64,000 nucleotides of DNA from Cylindrodendrum hubeiense (lineage: Eukaryota > Ascomycota > Sordariomycetes > Hypocreales > Nectriaceae), in contig JAANBB010000138.1 in NCBI GenBank assembly GCA_014621425.1, positions 22,898 through 86,897 on the forward strand, read 5' to 3'. Positions 22,228 through 35,956 of this stretch are shown here, piece by piece; the stretch's first letter is position 1, and every line of letters begins with the position of its first letter. The translations under genes and the position numbers were made by a program. Under the pieces are notes generated by a model. That model was given only the letters and a program-made list of their open reading frames with translations, searched no databases and was not told the origin of the DNA.

Positions 22228-25200
22228 CTACCGCGTTGAGGCCACTCTCCGTCCCTCGTCATCAGTCACCACCAATTCCTGCGAGGTTATAAACCACTCA
22301 AATATTCCGGCGCGCTTCGCCATGCCGATCCAGCGCAACGCCGGGATGGTTGGCATCTTCAACACGGCCTCATTCTCGGGTTTCTTGAACAGCTCCTCCG
22401 CATGCGCTGAAGTGACGTCGGTACGAATGGCCGCCGTGCCAGGGTAGTTGACGATGCGCAGACCCTTTTCTGACTCTTCGTGACTTGGGATGACGGCGGC
22501 AACTATGGCGGCAGCTACGTCGTCGACCGGTGCGATGTGAAAGGTGCCACTGAGTTGGTCAAAGCTGGGCCGCACACCAAGACGCAGCGAGTTGACGAGA
22601 TAGCTGCGAACCAGGGCGTCCTCCGCTGCCGTCAGCTCGTCGGCCGGAGCGTAATCGACGGCCGGAGCTTGAGTGGGTCGATGGGCCGTCACACGCAGGC
22701 CGGCGTGCCGCGCCGCATTGGCAAGATACCGCTCTGCCACCCACTTGGACGAGACATAGCCATGGGCAGGGTCCGGCCGTGGCAGGCCATTGCTAACACT
22801 GTCGGACTCATAGTCCGCTAGGGCACCTGAGCTCAGGACGTGCAGTGCGGCACCTGTGTGGAGGGCTATCTTCGCGAGTGCCTTGGCAGCGTTCACATTG
22901 ATGGCCTTGAGCGCCCCGTAGCCGTCCCAGAAATTGCGGTCGGCGGCGATGTGTAGGATGACGTCTATCTCTGCCAGCTCGGTAATGGAATCGGCAGGGA
23001 GAGATGGCAGCTCGGCAGCCATTACACGCACGTTGCACGCGAGATCGGGGAACAGTTTGGTCAAGTCCCTACCCTCGGCCGGCCGCGCCAGAACCACGAT
23101 CTGCGTGACACGCTCATCGGCCGCCAGACGAAGAATCACGTTCTTGCCCAGAGATCCCGTAGCGCCGGTCACGAGGATATGAATCCCGGGACCGTTGCCC
23201 CTGGAACCTCTTGTTTGCTGCGTCGCCACTGGGATTTCGTCCAACAAGTCCAGCGCCATCTCCTTGTCCCAATCCGGGGCCGACCCTTCGCTCTCCAGCA
23301 ACTTCGCCATGTTTCCGAGTGTTGGAGTGTTCATGAGCATGCTCAAGCGGGGTGCGTCACCAAACGCACGCTTCATGACAGACTGTAGCTTGACCAGCAG
23401 CAGCGAGTTGCCGCCGGCGCGGAAGAAGTCGGACAGCGGCGACAGTGGCTCAACCGACAACGAGACCTCTGGGAGCACCTCGACCCAAAGGTCGGCAAGG
23501 AGGCGCTCGGCGGACGTGAAGCTCTTCTGCTGCTCTTGTTTCTCGGCGACGGATATCTTGATCTGTAGGAGAGGAAGTGCCTGTATCGCGTTGCGGTCGA
23601 CCTTGCCGTTGGAAGTAAGGGGGATCTCGTCAATGGGTACGATGGCAGCCGGAACCATGTAGTCAGGGAGCAAGTTGAACAGTCGCGTGCGCAGGTGATT
23701 GATTATCTGGGCAACTCGCGCCTCGCTCTTGCCATCGATCACTACATGCGCAGCGAGGAAGTCATCGTGGTCGCCCTCACCAGCGCGCAATGTCACCACT
23801 ACGCTGGCCAGCGTACCGGCAGCTTCTCTGATAATGACGCCCTCAATTTCTGCTAGCTCGATGCGGAACCCGCGGATCTTGACCTGGGCGTCGCCGGCGA
23901 CGCGGCCTTCGACGGTCAAATGGCCGCGGGTGTTGAGACGCCCATAGTCTCCACTGTAGTACATGCGACCCCAGCCGGTGGCTTTCTTGTCTTGGGGTGC
24001 AAACGGGTCCTTGCGGAACTGCTTCGCCGTCACGTCCGGCCGGTTGAGGTATTCAGTCTGAGCAGTGCCGGCGCCACCGATGACAATCTCTCCCGGTACG
24101 CCGATCGGCATAAGCTGCGACTCCTCATCGAGTATGTATACGGCGTAGTTGGGTAGGATGCGGCCCGGTACGGGAACGGTCAGGTTAAGGTCGTGTACAT
24201 CGGCGACGCCTTTCGTGGTGGACACGCTCGCCTCGGATGGCCCGTAAGTGGTAAAGAAGCGCAGGTTCGGCAGCGCCTTGCTCAGGTTGCGGAACGAGTC
24301 CAGAAGGGTCTGCGGCGAACGCTCGCCGCCGAACCAGGCAGAAGTCCAGGCGGTGCAGCGGGTCAGGTTCTCAGGCGCAAAGCGGAACCACATGCTATAC
24401 TCAGAGGGCGTCGCTACCGTCAATGTCACATCGTGCTCGGCCATGAGACGTGTCAGCTCAGTCGGGTCGCCGCGGGCATCAGCGGGAGCGACAAGCAGGC
24501 AGCCACCAGTGGTAAGTGCCGAGAAGATCTGATTCACCGATAAGTCAGAGGTGAGGGGAAACTGTTGGAGCACGACGCGGGCATGGGTGACAATGTCCCA
24601 CTCCCGAACGAAGCCCTCAAACATGGCGCAGATGCTTGCATGCTTCATGACGATACCCTTGGGTTCACCGGTCGAGCCGCTGGTGAAGATGATGTAGGCG
24701 GGGCGGTCTTGATGGGCTGCCGTTGTGGTTCTCTCCGTGCTCCCCTGGGACGTGACGGGGATATCAGACACATTGATGATAGTCACCATGTCTCCAACCC
24801 CAACTCCGATCTCTGGGATGCGTGCCACCATCTCACTGTCGGATAGGATGGCAGCTGGCTGTGCCGCCTTGACGTAGTCTTTCAACCGCGGCACGGAGGA
24901 TTTGAGATCCAAGGGCATATATATTGCGCCAACTCGAAGGATAGCAAACATGGAGGCAATCCAGTCAGCGGATATCGTCTGAAACACGCCAACAACGGAC
25001 TGCTCGTGGCTTTGATCAGGCAGCTTCGAACGTAGGGTGAGTGCAATACTATTCACTCGCTCGTCCAGCGCTGCATAAGTGTAAACCCGACCAAAACCAT
25101 CTTTTACAGCAATGTTGTCGGGGTGCTGGGCGATGACCTGGTCAAGACGGTGGGCGAGGGTGGCAGGCCATTCAAGCGGTAGGTCAGTGCCTATGCATCC

Positions 25201-28200
25201 AATAAAGTAGCCAAGTGATCAGCAGTTTGTTCGAGAGGAAGAAAGAAGAAAGAAGCACAGAGAGGAGAATACATACCCTTGCCGAGCTCCAAAGCCTTCT
25301 TCACATCGGCCTTATCCCACTTCTCTAGCTTGTCCACATTCACCTTTTCGCCACCCTGATTCACCACCTCCTTGATGGCATTGACATAGCTTCGCAGGAA
25401 CAGATTCGTGGCCTCTTTGCTGTAAATAGCCTGCTGCATATGCAAGGCTATCAACGCACCCTCGCGATCCTCGACAATCTCCACGGTAATATCATATGCC
25501 ACTCTCGCCGGATGCCACGTGTGCTCGCTCACCTTACATCCGGCCCAGGCCATATCCGCCTGCTCTTTGGTGAGGAGCTTATAGTCCATCAACACTTGGA
25601 ATACGGGCGGGAACGCGTTGGAGCGGGGAACTGCCAGCTCATCCAGTAACAAATCGAAGGGCAGGGCCGAGTGCTCGAGGGCGTCGTACACAGTCTTGCG
25701 GGTTTCCTCTATGGCCTGTCCGAATGTCTGGCCGCTGGAGCTGCGATTGAAAAGCAAGGGGAGCACATTCAAGAAGTTCCCGATGCTGCCCATGAACTTG
25801 CTGTCGAGCCTATTGGCGTCAGTAATACCGATGACTAGCTTGTCTGTAGTCTCGGTCGGCAGCAGCCGGAACAGTAGTGCCTGGAAGACGGCAAGGTAGC
25901 CATGAAAGGACGTGGCCCTGATGCTGCGCGTGAGCTGCTTCATCTTGGCGGCCGTCTGGGCGTCCAGACGAATTCGAGCAGGGTGGGTCTTGTTCTCCTG
26001 GAGCGGCTGGCGGACCTGCGAGCGGGCGAAGGAGAACAGCCCAATGGGACGGGCGAGGTCCATAGCTTGGAGCATACGGCGGTAGTAGTCGATAGCTGAC
26101 TGGAGCTTGCCGGCTCCATACGCGAGCAGCTGCTGCTCGCCGAAAGAGCGGGCCTGTGATGCGTCCGGCAGCGGCGTCAGCGGTCTGTCGCGGTTACTGT
26201 ACACCTTGTCGATGTCGAGCATCAAAATGTTTATGCTGTGGCCGTCCATCGAGATGTGGTGTGTTCCCATGAGCAGGTAATGTTGGGTGTCAGAGAGCGA
26301 GAGCAGCCGCACTCGCAGATGCACCCAGTCACCGAGATCCCACTCGTGGTCTCGCATGGCGTCGAGCTCTTCAGCCGCCTGGGCTTCGGACTCGATCGTG
26401 GCTATCTCTAAATGCACAAAGGCCTTGGACAGGATACCCTGCATGGGCGTCTTGCTGTCGTCGTTGGACCAGAAGAAACGCGTGCGCAGGGCCTCATGCC
26501 TCTGTGCCACCGACTCGACAGCCTTTGAGAGGTCGTCGATCCGGATGCGGCCCGTGAGCTTGAATTTGTAGGCAATATTAAACGTCGTGGGGTCGTCGAT
26601 ATAGTGGTTCAGGAACCAGAAGCGCTTCTGCCCAAACGTCATCGGCTCGGTGTGCTCGGTAAGCTTGTCGAAGTTGACGATTTTCTTGCGCCTTGCTTCT
26701 TCCAGCTGTTTTCCCAGTGATCGTACTGCCTGTTTCTTCACCTTAGAATAGTCTGCCGGATCTATAGACGTCTCTAAAGGTGTCTTAATCGGCGATCCTG
26801 GAGTCGACATGGCGAGCGGGCTGTCTGAATACGTAGAACTGTACGGTGTCTCCGTCGATGGTTCGATGGATGGGGAAGAGGCCGCAACATAAACGACAGG
26901 AATATCAGAAGCAGCAGGAGAAGCAAAATTAACCTCATCACTGTCCAGCTTCTTCAAGTCCAGGATCTCGACCGGGATACCGTTCATAGCGTCATCAAGT
27001 ATAGTCTCAAGCGTCGACCCAGCACCCAGAATCTTAAGCACACTTAGGTCGACGTCGAGCTCCTGCAAAAACCAGGCGCGGACCTCAACTGCCATGATGG
27101 AGTCCACTCCCTGCTCTACGAGTGTCACCTTTTCGTTCACACTTTCACCCTGAGGGATCATGAGGATTCGCTTCAACCGCTCGACGAAGGCCTCCGCAAC
27201 AATAGCCTTTGCCTCCTCGACGGACTTGGCAGTCCCGAGACGGGCACGCGGACGCTTCGTCTTGCCACTGTCACCACCATTCTGGACAGCAGCGGCATTG
27301 TGCAGCAAGAGATGGCTGAAGCAGGGGTTGGCGAGCAGTGCCGCACCGTGGCGGAAGGGCGACACACCGGTGCACACCTCGGAGCCGCCCTTCTGGCCGG
27401 GGCGGCCGGCGAGCACACCCTCGGCGAAGAGCGTGTGAAAGTCTTGCTCGGAGACGTTGCGGTAGCCTCTACGAGTGAAATAGTCTTTGTCCAGGTCGGC
27501 GTGCTCGAAATAGCCCAGCCCTTGAATGGAGCTAATGGCAATGTCGGAGCCGGCGACGCCGCGCACGTTGCGCCTCTGGGCTGCAAGAGCGGCCATAAAC
27601 TGGTTGGCCATAATATACGCGGACTGACCGGCGTTGCCGACGACACTAGACATCGAGGTGAAGAGGATGAAGAAGTCGAGCGGCGTGTCGTAGAAGAACT
27701 CGTCCAGAACGACAGAGCCTTCGATCTTGGGCGGGGCTGTGCGTTGCAGAGACTCGAACTTCATGTCGTCAAACGGCGCGTCTTCCATCCTCATGGCACC
27801 GTTGGCGACACCAATGATGGGCGGCAGCTCGGCGCGGATCTCTTTGTGGGCAGCACGTAGTGACTCGCGGCGCGTCACGTCAATCGAAACCACTTTGATA
27901 GTCGCGCCCCTGGCCACGCACGAGTCGATAAACTGCTGGTTCACCTTAGGCTTCCGGCTGGAGAGGACGAGGTTGCGCGCCCCGTGGGCCACCATCCAGG
28001 TGCATAGTGACTGGCCCAGCTCACCGGTCAGGCCGACGAGGAGGTAGGTTCCGTCAGCGCGGAATATGGTGCCGTGGTCGATGGGTCGCACAAGTGCTCG
28101 CACCGACGAGGTGGTGATCCAGTCGACGATAGTGAGCTTGGCGTGCACGGCAGGTAAGTAGGTGACGTTCTGGAGTGCCATCACGGGAACCTGCTCACGT

Positions 28201-31200
28201 ATCGACGACAATGCTAGCCGCTCTCGCTTCGTCACACTCTGCCAAGCTGCATTGAGCGCCCGACCGACCTGCTCAACGTCGTTGAAGTCTGCGCCAGGAG
28301 ACAAGCCGGGCTGTGTACGTATGAAGTCAGCTGTCTTGACCGTGACCGTGTGTGGTGGGAGAGATCGGGCCACAAGATCAGAGCTGGCAGCGGCAGACTC
28401 CGGCGACAGGTCTATCAGGAACGAGGCATCGTGGGGCAAAAGTGTGCGCACCAGGCGCACAGAAAGTTTCTCGTGGATGAAGCTGTGCGGTGACGGACCA
28501 TTGGTCACCACGTTACTCTTTGCCTTCATCGCTGTAGTGAAGAAAAGTCGCACGCCTTCCCTGGCCGCTTCTTCGTCCAAGGCGTCTTTTAGCAGCTGAT
28601 CGGCCTCATGCACCACCACAGTGCCAAAGCGTGGTACAATGGCCAAGATGGTTTGCGCGAGATGATACGCGGCAATACCGCCAAGAGAGTTGTTAGTATT
28701 GTCGTTCTTGGCCGCCGGCAGGCGTACCGTCCACTCGGCGGGGACGCATACTCGGGACTCGACAGCCGTGTCGGCCAGCGCGAGGAGCGGCTGGCCTGTC
28801 TCGGCCTCGGTGCCCACACACAGTGTGAAGTAGCCGACCTCGCGGATCTTGAAAACCTGTAGCAGCGACTGGTCGACTTGGATAGTGACAGTCTTGCCCT
28901 TCGTTCGGGGGGCGGGCAGCAAACGCAGCGGCGACACGGTGGCTAGCACGAACGACTTGCCATCAGCCGTTGGCTCGAGCACCACCGTTGTCTTACGCGG
29001 GTAGAATTCGTCGTGCACGGCGCGGCGGTAAGTATTGTACCGGTTGTTAGCCTCGGTATACGGGAGCAATCGCGGGATTAACAGCCGACCGTCAACGTAG
29101 TGGTACTCGGGCTCGATGGTCCAGAGGAGATTGGTGTCCTGTTCCTTCTTAAGGCGTGCGCCCAGCTCGAGGCGCAACAGGGTCTCAGCCAGGGCCTGCG
29201 GTGTAGCTCTCGTGGCGGCATCGAAATCGAGCAGCTGCAGAGTGATTGTTGGATACTCGAAGCGGACGACACGGGACAGTCCGAGGATCATGGACGAGTA
29301 TGGGCGCTCGGCGCGAACCTCACGTGTAACCCAGAGGATGCTGTGGCCGTTTCGCCAGAGCGTCTTGAGGCCTTCGATCTTGGACTCGGTGCGGATCTCG
29401 AGGAACTGCTCCTCTAGCTCAGTCAGGCACAAGACAGAGCTCCCCGAGGCCAGACCGTGCTGGTTGAGCTCCTCGATAGACTCGAGCTGCGTGACGGCTG
29501 CATAGCGCGGGCCGAGTAGTTCGCTTACCCCCTTAGCCAGTTGGGCAACGGCCGCTGTGCGCCCGCCAATAACGACCAGCTGACTAGTGCTTTGAGTCGG
29601 AGTAGGAGCGGTTAGGGGAGCGCGCAGGCTGTTGACACGGTCGTCGAGAGCCTGGCTGACAAAGACCGAGAACCACTGCAGCTTGTTGTTGGTGGGGGCA
29701 AAGGGGGTGTTCGTGTCAATACCGCCGAAGCCGTGCCGGCGTGTGAGCGCATCCCATTGGTCCAGTGATAGCGACGGCCCGTTGGTGGAGACCGGTTCGG
29801 CCGATGTGGGGCCGGACCACCACCCGGGCAGACCGCCGAGGATGGTGGACAGGCTCAGGGAGTCATTTGTGTTGACAACCAGCGCGACCAGGTAGCCGCC
29901 AGGCCGCAGGAGCTTCCTCACATTTGCAAGCGTCTCATCCAGATTGCCGGTGGTATGCAGCGCGGCCGACGCCAGCACCATGTCGTATGAGCCATCTCTC
30001 AGCCCCTGCTCTGCCGGCACCTGGTTCATGTCATATCTCGTGAACACCATGCGATCGGCCATATCACGGAAACGGTCCTGAACCACCTCCAGCGACTCGG
30101 CTGAGACATCGGTGTAAGTGTAGGAAGAGAATGCGTCGCCCAGGGCGGGCAGGATCGACGTGGTGGAGCCGGCGCCGGTGCCCGCTCCGATCTCGAGGAT
30201 GTGCGTTCGCGGGAAGCGATGTGTAATCTGGGCAACGATGCGGGCGTACCACGTATTTACACTCTCCTGGCCCGGCTCCGCTGTAAGTTGTTGGTAGAAC
30301 CGGTCCAGTAGCCTGTCTTTGGCTAGGTGCTCCAGGATGCTGCCGCCGCTGCGAATCTCGTCAGGTAGATGGTCACCCGCCGCCTCCAGCAGCCTCATGT
30401 AGTCGTGGTTGTAGTGCTTGGCAATAAGTGATTTAACGAAGGCTGACGAGTCTCGGAGTGCCTCACGCGGCACATAAGGGTGCTCCCCTCGCGACACGGC
30501 TTCCATAGTGCGAGCTGCGAAGTCCAACAGGTGCTGGTAATGGGTCAAGGCATTGGCCTTCTCCCACTCTGACATGGTTTCGTGGAGGTGGCGTAGGTAG
30601 GAGAATCCGACACGCTCCGTCGCAAGTAATACTGCGTCGTTCTTAGTGGACGACAGGGCGTTGTCGTCAGCTATGTCCGTATCTTCCCCTTGCATGGCTA
30701 TGTCGGCGTCAGGCACGGCTGGGCGATAGTTGTAGCGTGTGTAGAGAATAGCGTCATCGCGAGGTGTTGGTGTCGCGAATGGCTGGAGCTTGACCGACTC
30801 GAATTGTACAAATGGGTGTGCATCCGCTGAGCCCCCGTTGAATACGCCGATATCGACTACCATGTGGCCCTCGGGATTTGCGTGGGCGGATGTCTGGTAC
30901 TGCAGGATGCGGTTACGAGCGGCGCTGGTGTCGCAGAAGTAAGGGTTTATAACAACGGAGTGTATTGATGTCGGCACGCAAAGCGCAAAGAGACGGTTAT
31001 CATGCGGGTGGCTGTAGGCGGCAAGGCCCGTCTGGAGAGCCGAGTCGAGCCAGCCCGGATGCATCAACAGCTTGTCTTCCCATGCGTCGCCCGACTCGTC
31101 CTCGATCTCGCCCACAGCCCAGCCCATCTTGCGCTGGATGGTCCGCACGCCCGTAAACGGCGAGCTGTAGTTGTAACCCAGCTTGGTGAGCTGCGAATAA

Positions 31201-34200
31201 AGTCGCTCGGGCTCCGTCTCCACCAAGTTAATCTCATCGCGGCGGACCACAGGTAATGTGTCCGGCTCTGCCTCATGGAAGACGGCCGTGACGTTGGTGC
31301 TGAAGTTAAGGGCCAGCGGTGTGGCACTGTCGAATGGAAGGCCGGAGTAGCAGGCGATGCGGCCGAACAACTCATCGTCAGTAGACCGCACTACGCTCAG
31401 GGTTATCTTGGTCTCCATGCCGACATTCTCGTCTTCAAAGGAGAGAGCGCGGTTGATTATGACATCGTCGAGGGTGATAAGCCCCAGCTTGCGACCGGCA
31501 GTAGATGCCGCGATAGCTTCTACGGTCAATGATATATAGCCCATCGCGGGGAACACACTCTGGCCTTGCAACCCGTGGCCCTGGAGCCAGCTGTTCTCGG
31601 CCGGACGCAGGATATTACGCCACGAGATCTCGTTGTCCGTCTCCGTCTCTACCAACCGTCGCCCCAGGAGCGGGTGTGGCGGGGCATGTATGTTTCTATG
31701 GGCGCCCGAGACGCGGGTGAGTGAGTAAAAGGATCGGGAGTGGTCGAAGGGGTAGGTCGGGAGGTTGGCTACGGCCTGCTTCGGTAGAGAGGCAGCGCCA
31801 GATATCAGCTTCTCGAATCCGTCAAAATCAACCGATAAGGCACCTAGGTGCGTCCAGAGGTATCCAAGGGCTGAGGCCAGCTCGTCCACGTCGTCCTGGT
31901 TGCGGGCCAGCAGCCCCGTGTAGGGGATCCAGTGCCCGGCCGCCTGCTTTATCGTGTCGAGAGCCGGTCCTTTGAGCGCGGGATGGGGACCGAACTCGAT
32001 GGCCAAGTCCAAGGGCCCAGCCTCGGTGACTGCCTGCGATATGGCCAACTCGAACAGAACGGTGTTGGCCATGTTGTCGGCCCAATATTGGGACTTCTCG
32101 ATGTCCTTCTTAGTCATGACATGACCGCCATCGACGACACTGGAGAACCATCTTGTGCCGTTGCCCTCCTCCACCTTATAGCCGGCCCTCGCGAGGCCAG
32201 CGATGTAGGGCTCCAGACAAGGCAGCATGTGAGCAGAGTGGTAGGCTTTGTCGACCTGTAGCCGGCGCGCGAACTTGCCTTCGTCCTTTAAGATGGCGAC
32301 GGCCTCTTCGATGGCATCCTCGTCACCTGAGAGAGTGATGCTAGTCGAGGAGTTACGCGCTGCGACCTGAATCCTCCCGACATAATCGTCCAGGTTGCAG
32401 AACTCTTGAGCATCCTCGAACGAGGTACCGACGGCCATCATGGCACCAGGGCACCCCACGCGAGCGATCTTAGCGTAGAGACCGCGATAGTGAGCAACGC
32501 GGATCGCAGTTGTGGCCGAGAGGAAGCCTGCGGCATATGCGGCACCAATCTCGCCAGAGGAGTGACCTACAACAGCACGCAGCTGAATGCCCGCCGCCCT
32601 GAGCAGGTCCACCAGCACAATTTGGATGGCCGTGCATAGCGGTTGGGCGATGGCTGCCTCGGAAAGCCGGGAGGACTCGTGCTTGGCAAGCAGCTGCTCG
32701 CTCAACGTCCAGTCAGGCCGGTCGCCATCAGGAAGCGTAGTCAGGGCTCTCTGAAGCTCGGCAATACGCTGGGCAGCAAACGGCGACTTCTCAATGAGCC
32801 GAGCCCCCATCCGCAACCACTGGGCTCCCTGGCCAGTGAAGACGCCGAGAATACCAGGCTTAGAAATGTCGTAGTAACGGGTAGCCATGCCGTTATCGCT
32901 AGTATTGTTGTCGTCAGCAAGCAGGTCGTCAATTCTCTGAATGGCTGTTTCGATGTCAGCAGCAATGACGGGCTTGCGGAAAGCGAGTGTCGACCGGCGT
33001 GTCTGTAGTGTGTAAGCCAGGTCGCGGATGTTAGTGTCCGGGTTCGCCTGGAGGTAGGTTTTTAGGTCTTCGAGCATGGCGCGGATGGTAGATGGAGAGG
33101 CGGCCGAGATGGTGAGTGGAATGAATGATCGGACGGCAACAGCAACAGCAGTCTTCTTGTTCTGTGATTCAACCTCATGATACTCAAGAATGGCGTGTGC
33201 ATTGGTGCCACCGAACCCTGTCATGGTATAAGCCTATCAGCCCTCACAGCTACTAATTAGACTTTGATTCTGATGAATCTTGGACTTACCGAAACTGTTG
33301 ATACTAACTCGGCGCGGCTGGCCGGGAAGCGTATTCGGCCAAGGCGTGGCTGAGGTGGGAATCACGAGATTATCATAGAACGGGGCGACGCGGTCACTGA
33401 GGTTCTTGAAATGAAGATTAGGCGGGATTGTGCCGTGCTGCATAGCCATGGCAGAGCCGATCAAGCTAGCAAGACCGGCGGCACCTTCTGTGTGTCTGCG
33501 AGAAAAAAGTATAAAGTGTCAGTCTATGATGATACAAACAAATGCAAGTCTCGAAGCGAAGAGTTGGTTGTAACATACCCAACAATAGTCTTGATAGATC
33601 CCACATAGAGCTTATCAGTTGGCTTGCCATCCTGGAAAAAGGACCGCGCAATGGCTTCCGCCTCTTGCGGGTCACCAGCTGGTGTACCAGTGCCGTGCGC
33701 GTGGAAGAGCTGGGGACGATCTTTTGGATCGTTGATGTTGAGCCCGGCTCGGGCGTATGTGTCTCGAATGAGCTGTGCCTGGGCGATGTTACTGGGCATC
33801 GTCAACCCGGCCGTTTTGCCATCCTGGTTCACTGGAGTTGTAGAAATGCATTAAGCGCACGTTCAAATATATTGACAATGAATTTGTAAGGGAGAGGAAA
33901 CAAGGTGGATGATGGAAAGACTTACCAGCCGTCCCACGAATCACGCAGTCAATATGATCGCCATCTCTGAGCGCCGCACTAAGTGGCTTCAGCACGACGG
34001 CTGCAATGCCCTCGCCACGCGCATAGCCGTCAGCTGCAGCATCCCACATCTTACTACTGCCCGTGGGTGACAGCATGTGAAGGTTGCTCTCTTTGATAAA
34101 TATGCCTGTGATGGAAGTCCGGCCGTGTCAGCATCAACAATCCCGCGTTCCCAGCGTAGTTACATCCGTGGGGAGGTTTCCAAAAACCCACCTGGAGCGA

Positions 34201-34890
34201 CGATCAAGTTGGCACCGGCCGCAATAGCGATCGAACATTCGCCATTCCGCAGAGCTGTCACCCCCTGGTGAACGGCCACCAGCGAGGAAGAGCAAGCCGT
34301 GTCGATGGTCATGCTAGGTCCGTGCCAGTCGAAAAAATAAGAGACGCGGTTTGAGATGATGGCACGACTCTCGCCTGTCGCAGCGTACGTTGGAGTCAGG
34401 TCCCAGTCGCGATTAACGATCTGAGCCCAGTCATCGCACATCATGCCGACATACACAGCTGTGTTAGATCCCCTAAGGTTTTCGATAGTTTGACCGCCAG
34501 CGCACCTGCAGGAAGGGGAGTGAGCGGGTCAGCTCGAACAAGAACACAACATGGCAAAAGAACATACAACGAGTCATAGACAGTCTCCAATACTAGACGC
34601 TGCTGTGGGTCAATAGCCTCAGCTTCGGCCGGTTGGACGTTAAAGAAGGTATTGTCAAACCGGGTTACGTCTTCCTCGATAAAATATGCGTTTAAGGCGT
34701 CCGTGGCGCCGTGATGTGAGCCGTTAGCGTGGTAGAACCCGGTGGCATCAAAACGTTCGGTCGGAACGCGCTTCGAGAGATCGCGCGGCGACTGGAGTAA
34801 TTCCCATAGCTTCGAGGGCGAATCTGAGCCGCCTGGGAAGCGACATGCCATGCCGATGACGGCAATAGGCTCCTGCTCCGGCACTGCCAT
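22228..34890 (-). CDS. Hybrid polyketide synthase-nonribosomal peptide synthetase (KS-AT-DH-MT-KR-ACP-C-A-T-R)
   Basis: Cytosolic megasynthase that builds a C-methylated reduced polyketide and amidates it with one amino acid. Exons on the minus strand: 34890-34568, 34505-34192, 34105-33926, 33831-33579, 33495-33290, 33217-25277, 25190-22228 (4,059 residues). KS about 1-430, DTACSSS with Cys179 and [15 protein letters not shown] about 550-870, GHSSG with Ser645; DH about 940-1250, [10 protein letters not shown] with His973; C-MT near 1430, [10 protein letters not shown]; no NADPH-binding ER motif; KR near 2150, [10 protein letters not shown] with a Ser...Tyr pair in [19 protein letters not shown] near 2463, GVDSIM. 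C domain with HHISMDG near 2751; A domain about 3075-3590 with [11 protein letters not shown] and TYGPSE; T near 3666, GGNSLLLV; R from about 3740, VTGATGSLG, with YVSSK. All catalytic motifs look intact. The missing ER is supplied by the divergent gene at 35,957. The product class is probably a tetramate or a reductively released amino-aldehyde derivative; the amino acid is not predictable here. Confidence 0.95.
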
Positions 34891-35956
34891 TTTGCTTTCG
34901 CACAATGGATGATGTCTCAATCTTGTGCTGTCTAAGATTGGAAGGGGGGGAAGCACCTGGGGTAGCGGTGGGAGGTTTTGATCGAGCCAGGGTCAAGTGA
35001 AAGGGTAGTTGGATTCAAAGGCGAGCATGCGCCAAGAAAGCTTCAAGACCCAAACACTTAAGTGCTGAAGCAACGTGCCCCAAAGCTGGTCTGCAAGGGT
35101 TGTGGAAGTACTAGCAAGATTCGATGCTAGCAATCACAAGTTGGTCCAATTTTCGATTCGTTGGAGGGGTCGGAGTTATGATCTCTGACAGAAGCTGCGA
35201 GAAAAACGAAAGCTGAGGTGTTGATATGTTGGCAACTTCAGATAGTAAGTAAAGGGCCCATGGGGTCCAGTGTTAGCTATATTCTTTTCTTGTCATGTTT
35301 TCCTTACTAGCTTGAGCGGCAAAGTGTGTCGAGGGAAGGGGGCATGAGGCTCACTCAAATAGACCGGACGCCTATTTTCTCGATCTTTGTGTCTTTGGTA
35401 TGACAAATTAGCTTTCTGTGCCTGAATCCCACTTCGTCAACCCCTGCACCTACCTCTTGGCCACTGGCTCGGAAACCCCGAGTAATACCACCCCGAATAA
35501 CACCGAGTTCCATTTACCATGGTCGGACAGGCTTGAGGATCGCCCCTAACCCGTGTACCGTTTAACTTTCTGTCTTTCTTTCTACTATCCCCATTATGGC
35601 TATGGTAGAATTAATGCAGCCGGCGAAGACGGACAGCATCCGCCGGAGTGATTCGGAGCTTTTCGGCTAACACTTTAAGCTTACTCTAACAACGGAATCC
35701 TTTCAAGGACAGCATGAGCAACGCTCTGGTATGCATCCAGTCATTATTTATTTAGTAGCATTTCCAGGGCCTTTTAGTGTTCAGTAGTAATGATTGAATA
35801 CATGCAAGGGTGTTGTCGACTCCGTTCCTAAGGGATACACTTTATTTGCCTTACACATTTCTATTCATAAATACGGTGCGGAAGAACCAATTACAGAGCC
35901 ACTCGACATTCTCGAAGCTCTGTTTGTTTACCAAACTGCACGATTTCAGAAGCAAA
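34891..35956. promoter_or_regulatory. Divergent promoter between the PKS-NRPS and the trans enoyl reductase
   Basis: The two start codons are 1,066 bases apart and point away from each other, so one region probably co-regulates the synthase and its partner reductase. It contains a perfect CTCGG-N5-CCGAG palindrome (separate entry) and several further CCGA/TCGG half-sites around 35,490-35,520 and 35,640-35,670. Confidence 0.7.
35468..35482. promoter_or_regulatory. CTCGG-N5-CCGAG palindrome, candidate Zn2Cys6 binding site
   Basis: The 15 bases CTCGGAAACCCCGAG form a perfect inverted repeat of five-base arms around five bases. Inverted CGG-type half-sites at fixed spacing are the usual targets of dimeric Zn2Cys6 regulators; the TCG-N5-CGA site of AflR is the same shape. 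It sits in the shared promoter of the cluster's two core genes. Two such regulators are encoded in the cluster; which one would bind is unknown. Confidence 0.55.

Noticed and set aside
35810..35956. Longer N terminus for the enoyl reductase from the upstream ATG
   Set aside because: The extra 49 residues have no family resemblance. The second ATG begins exactly where conserved sequence starts.
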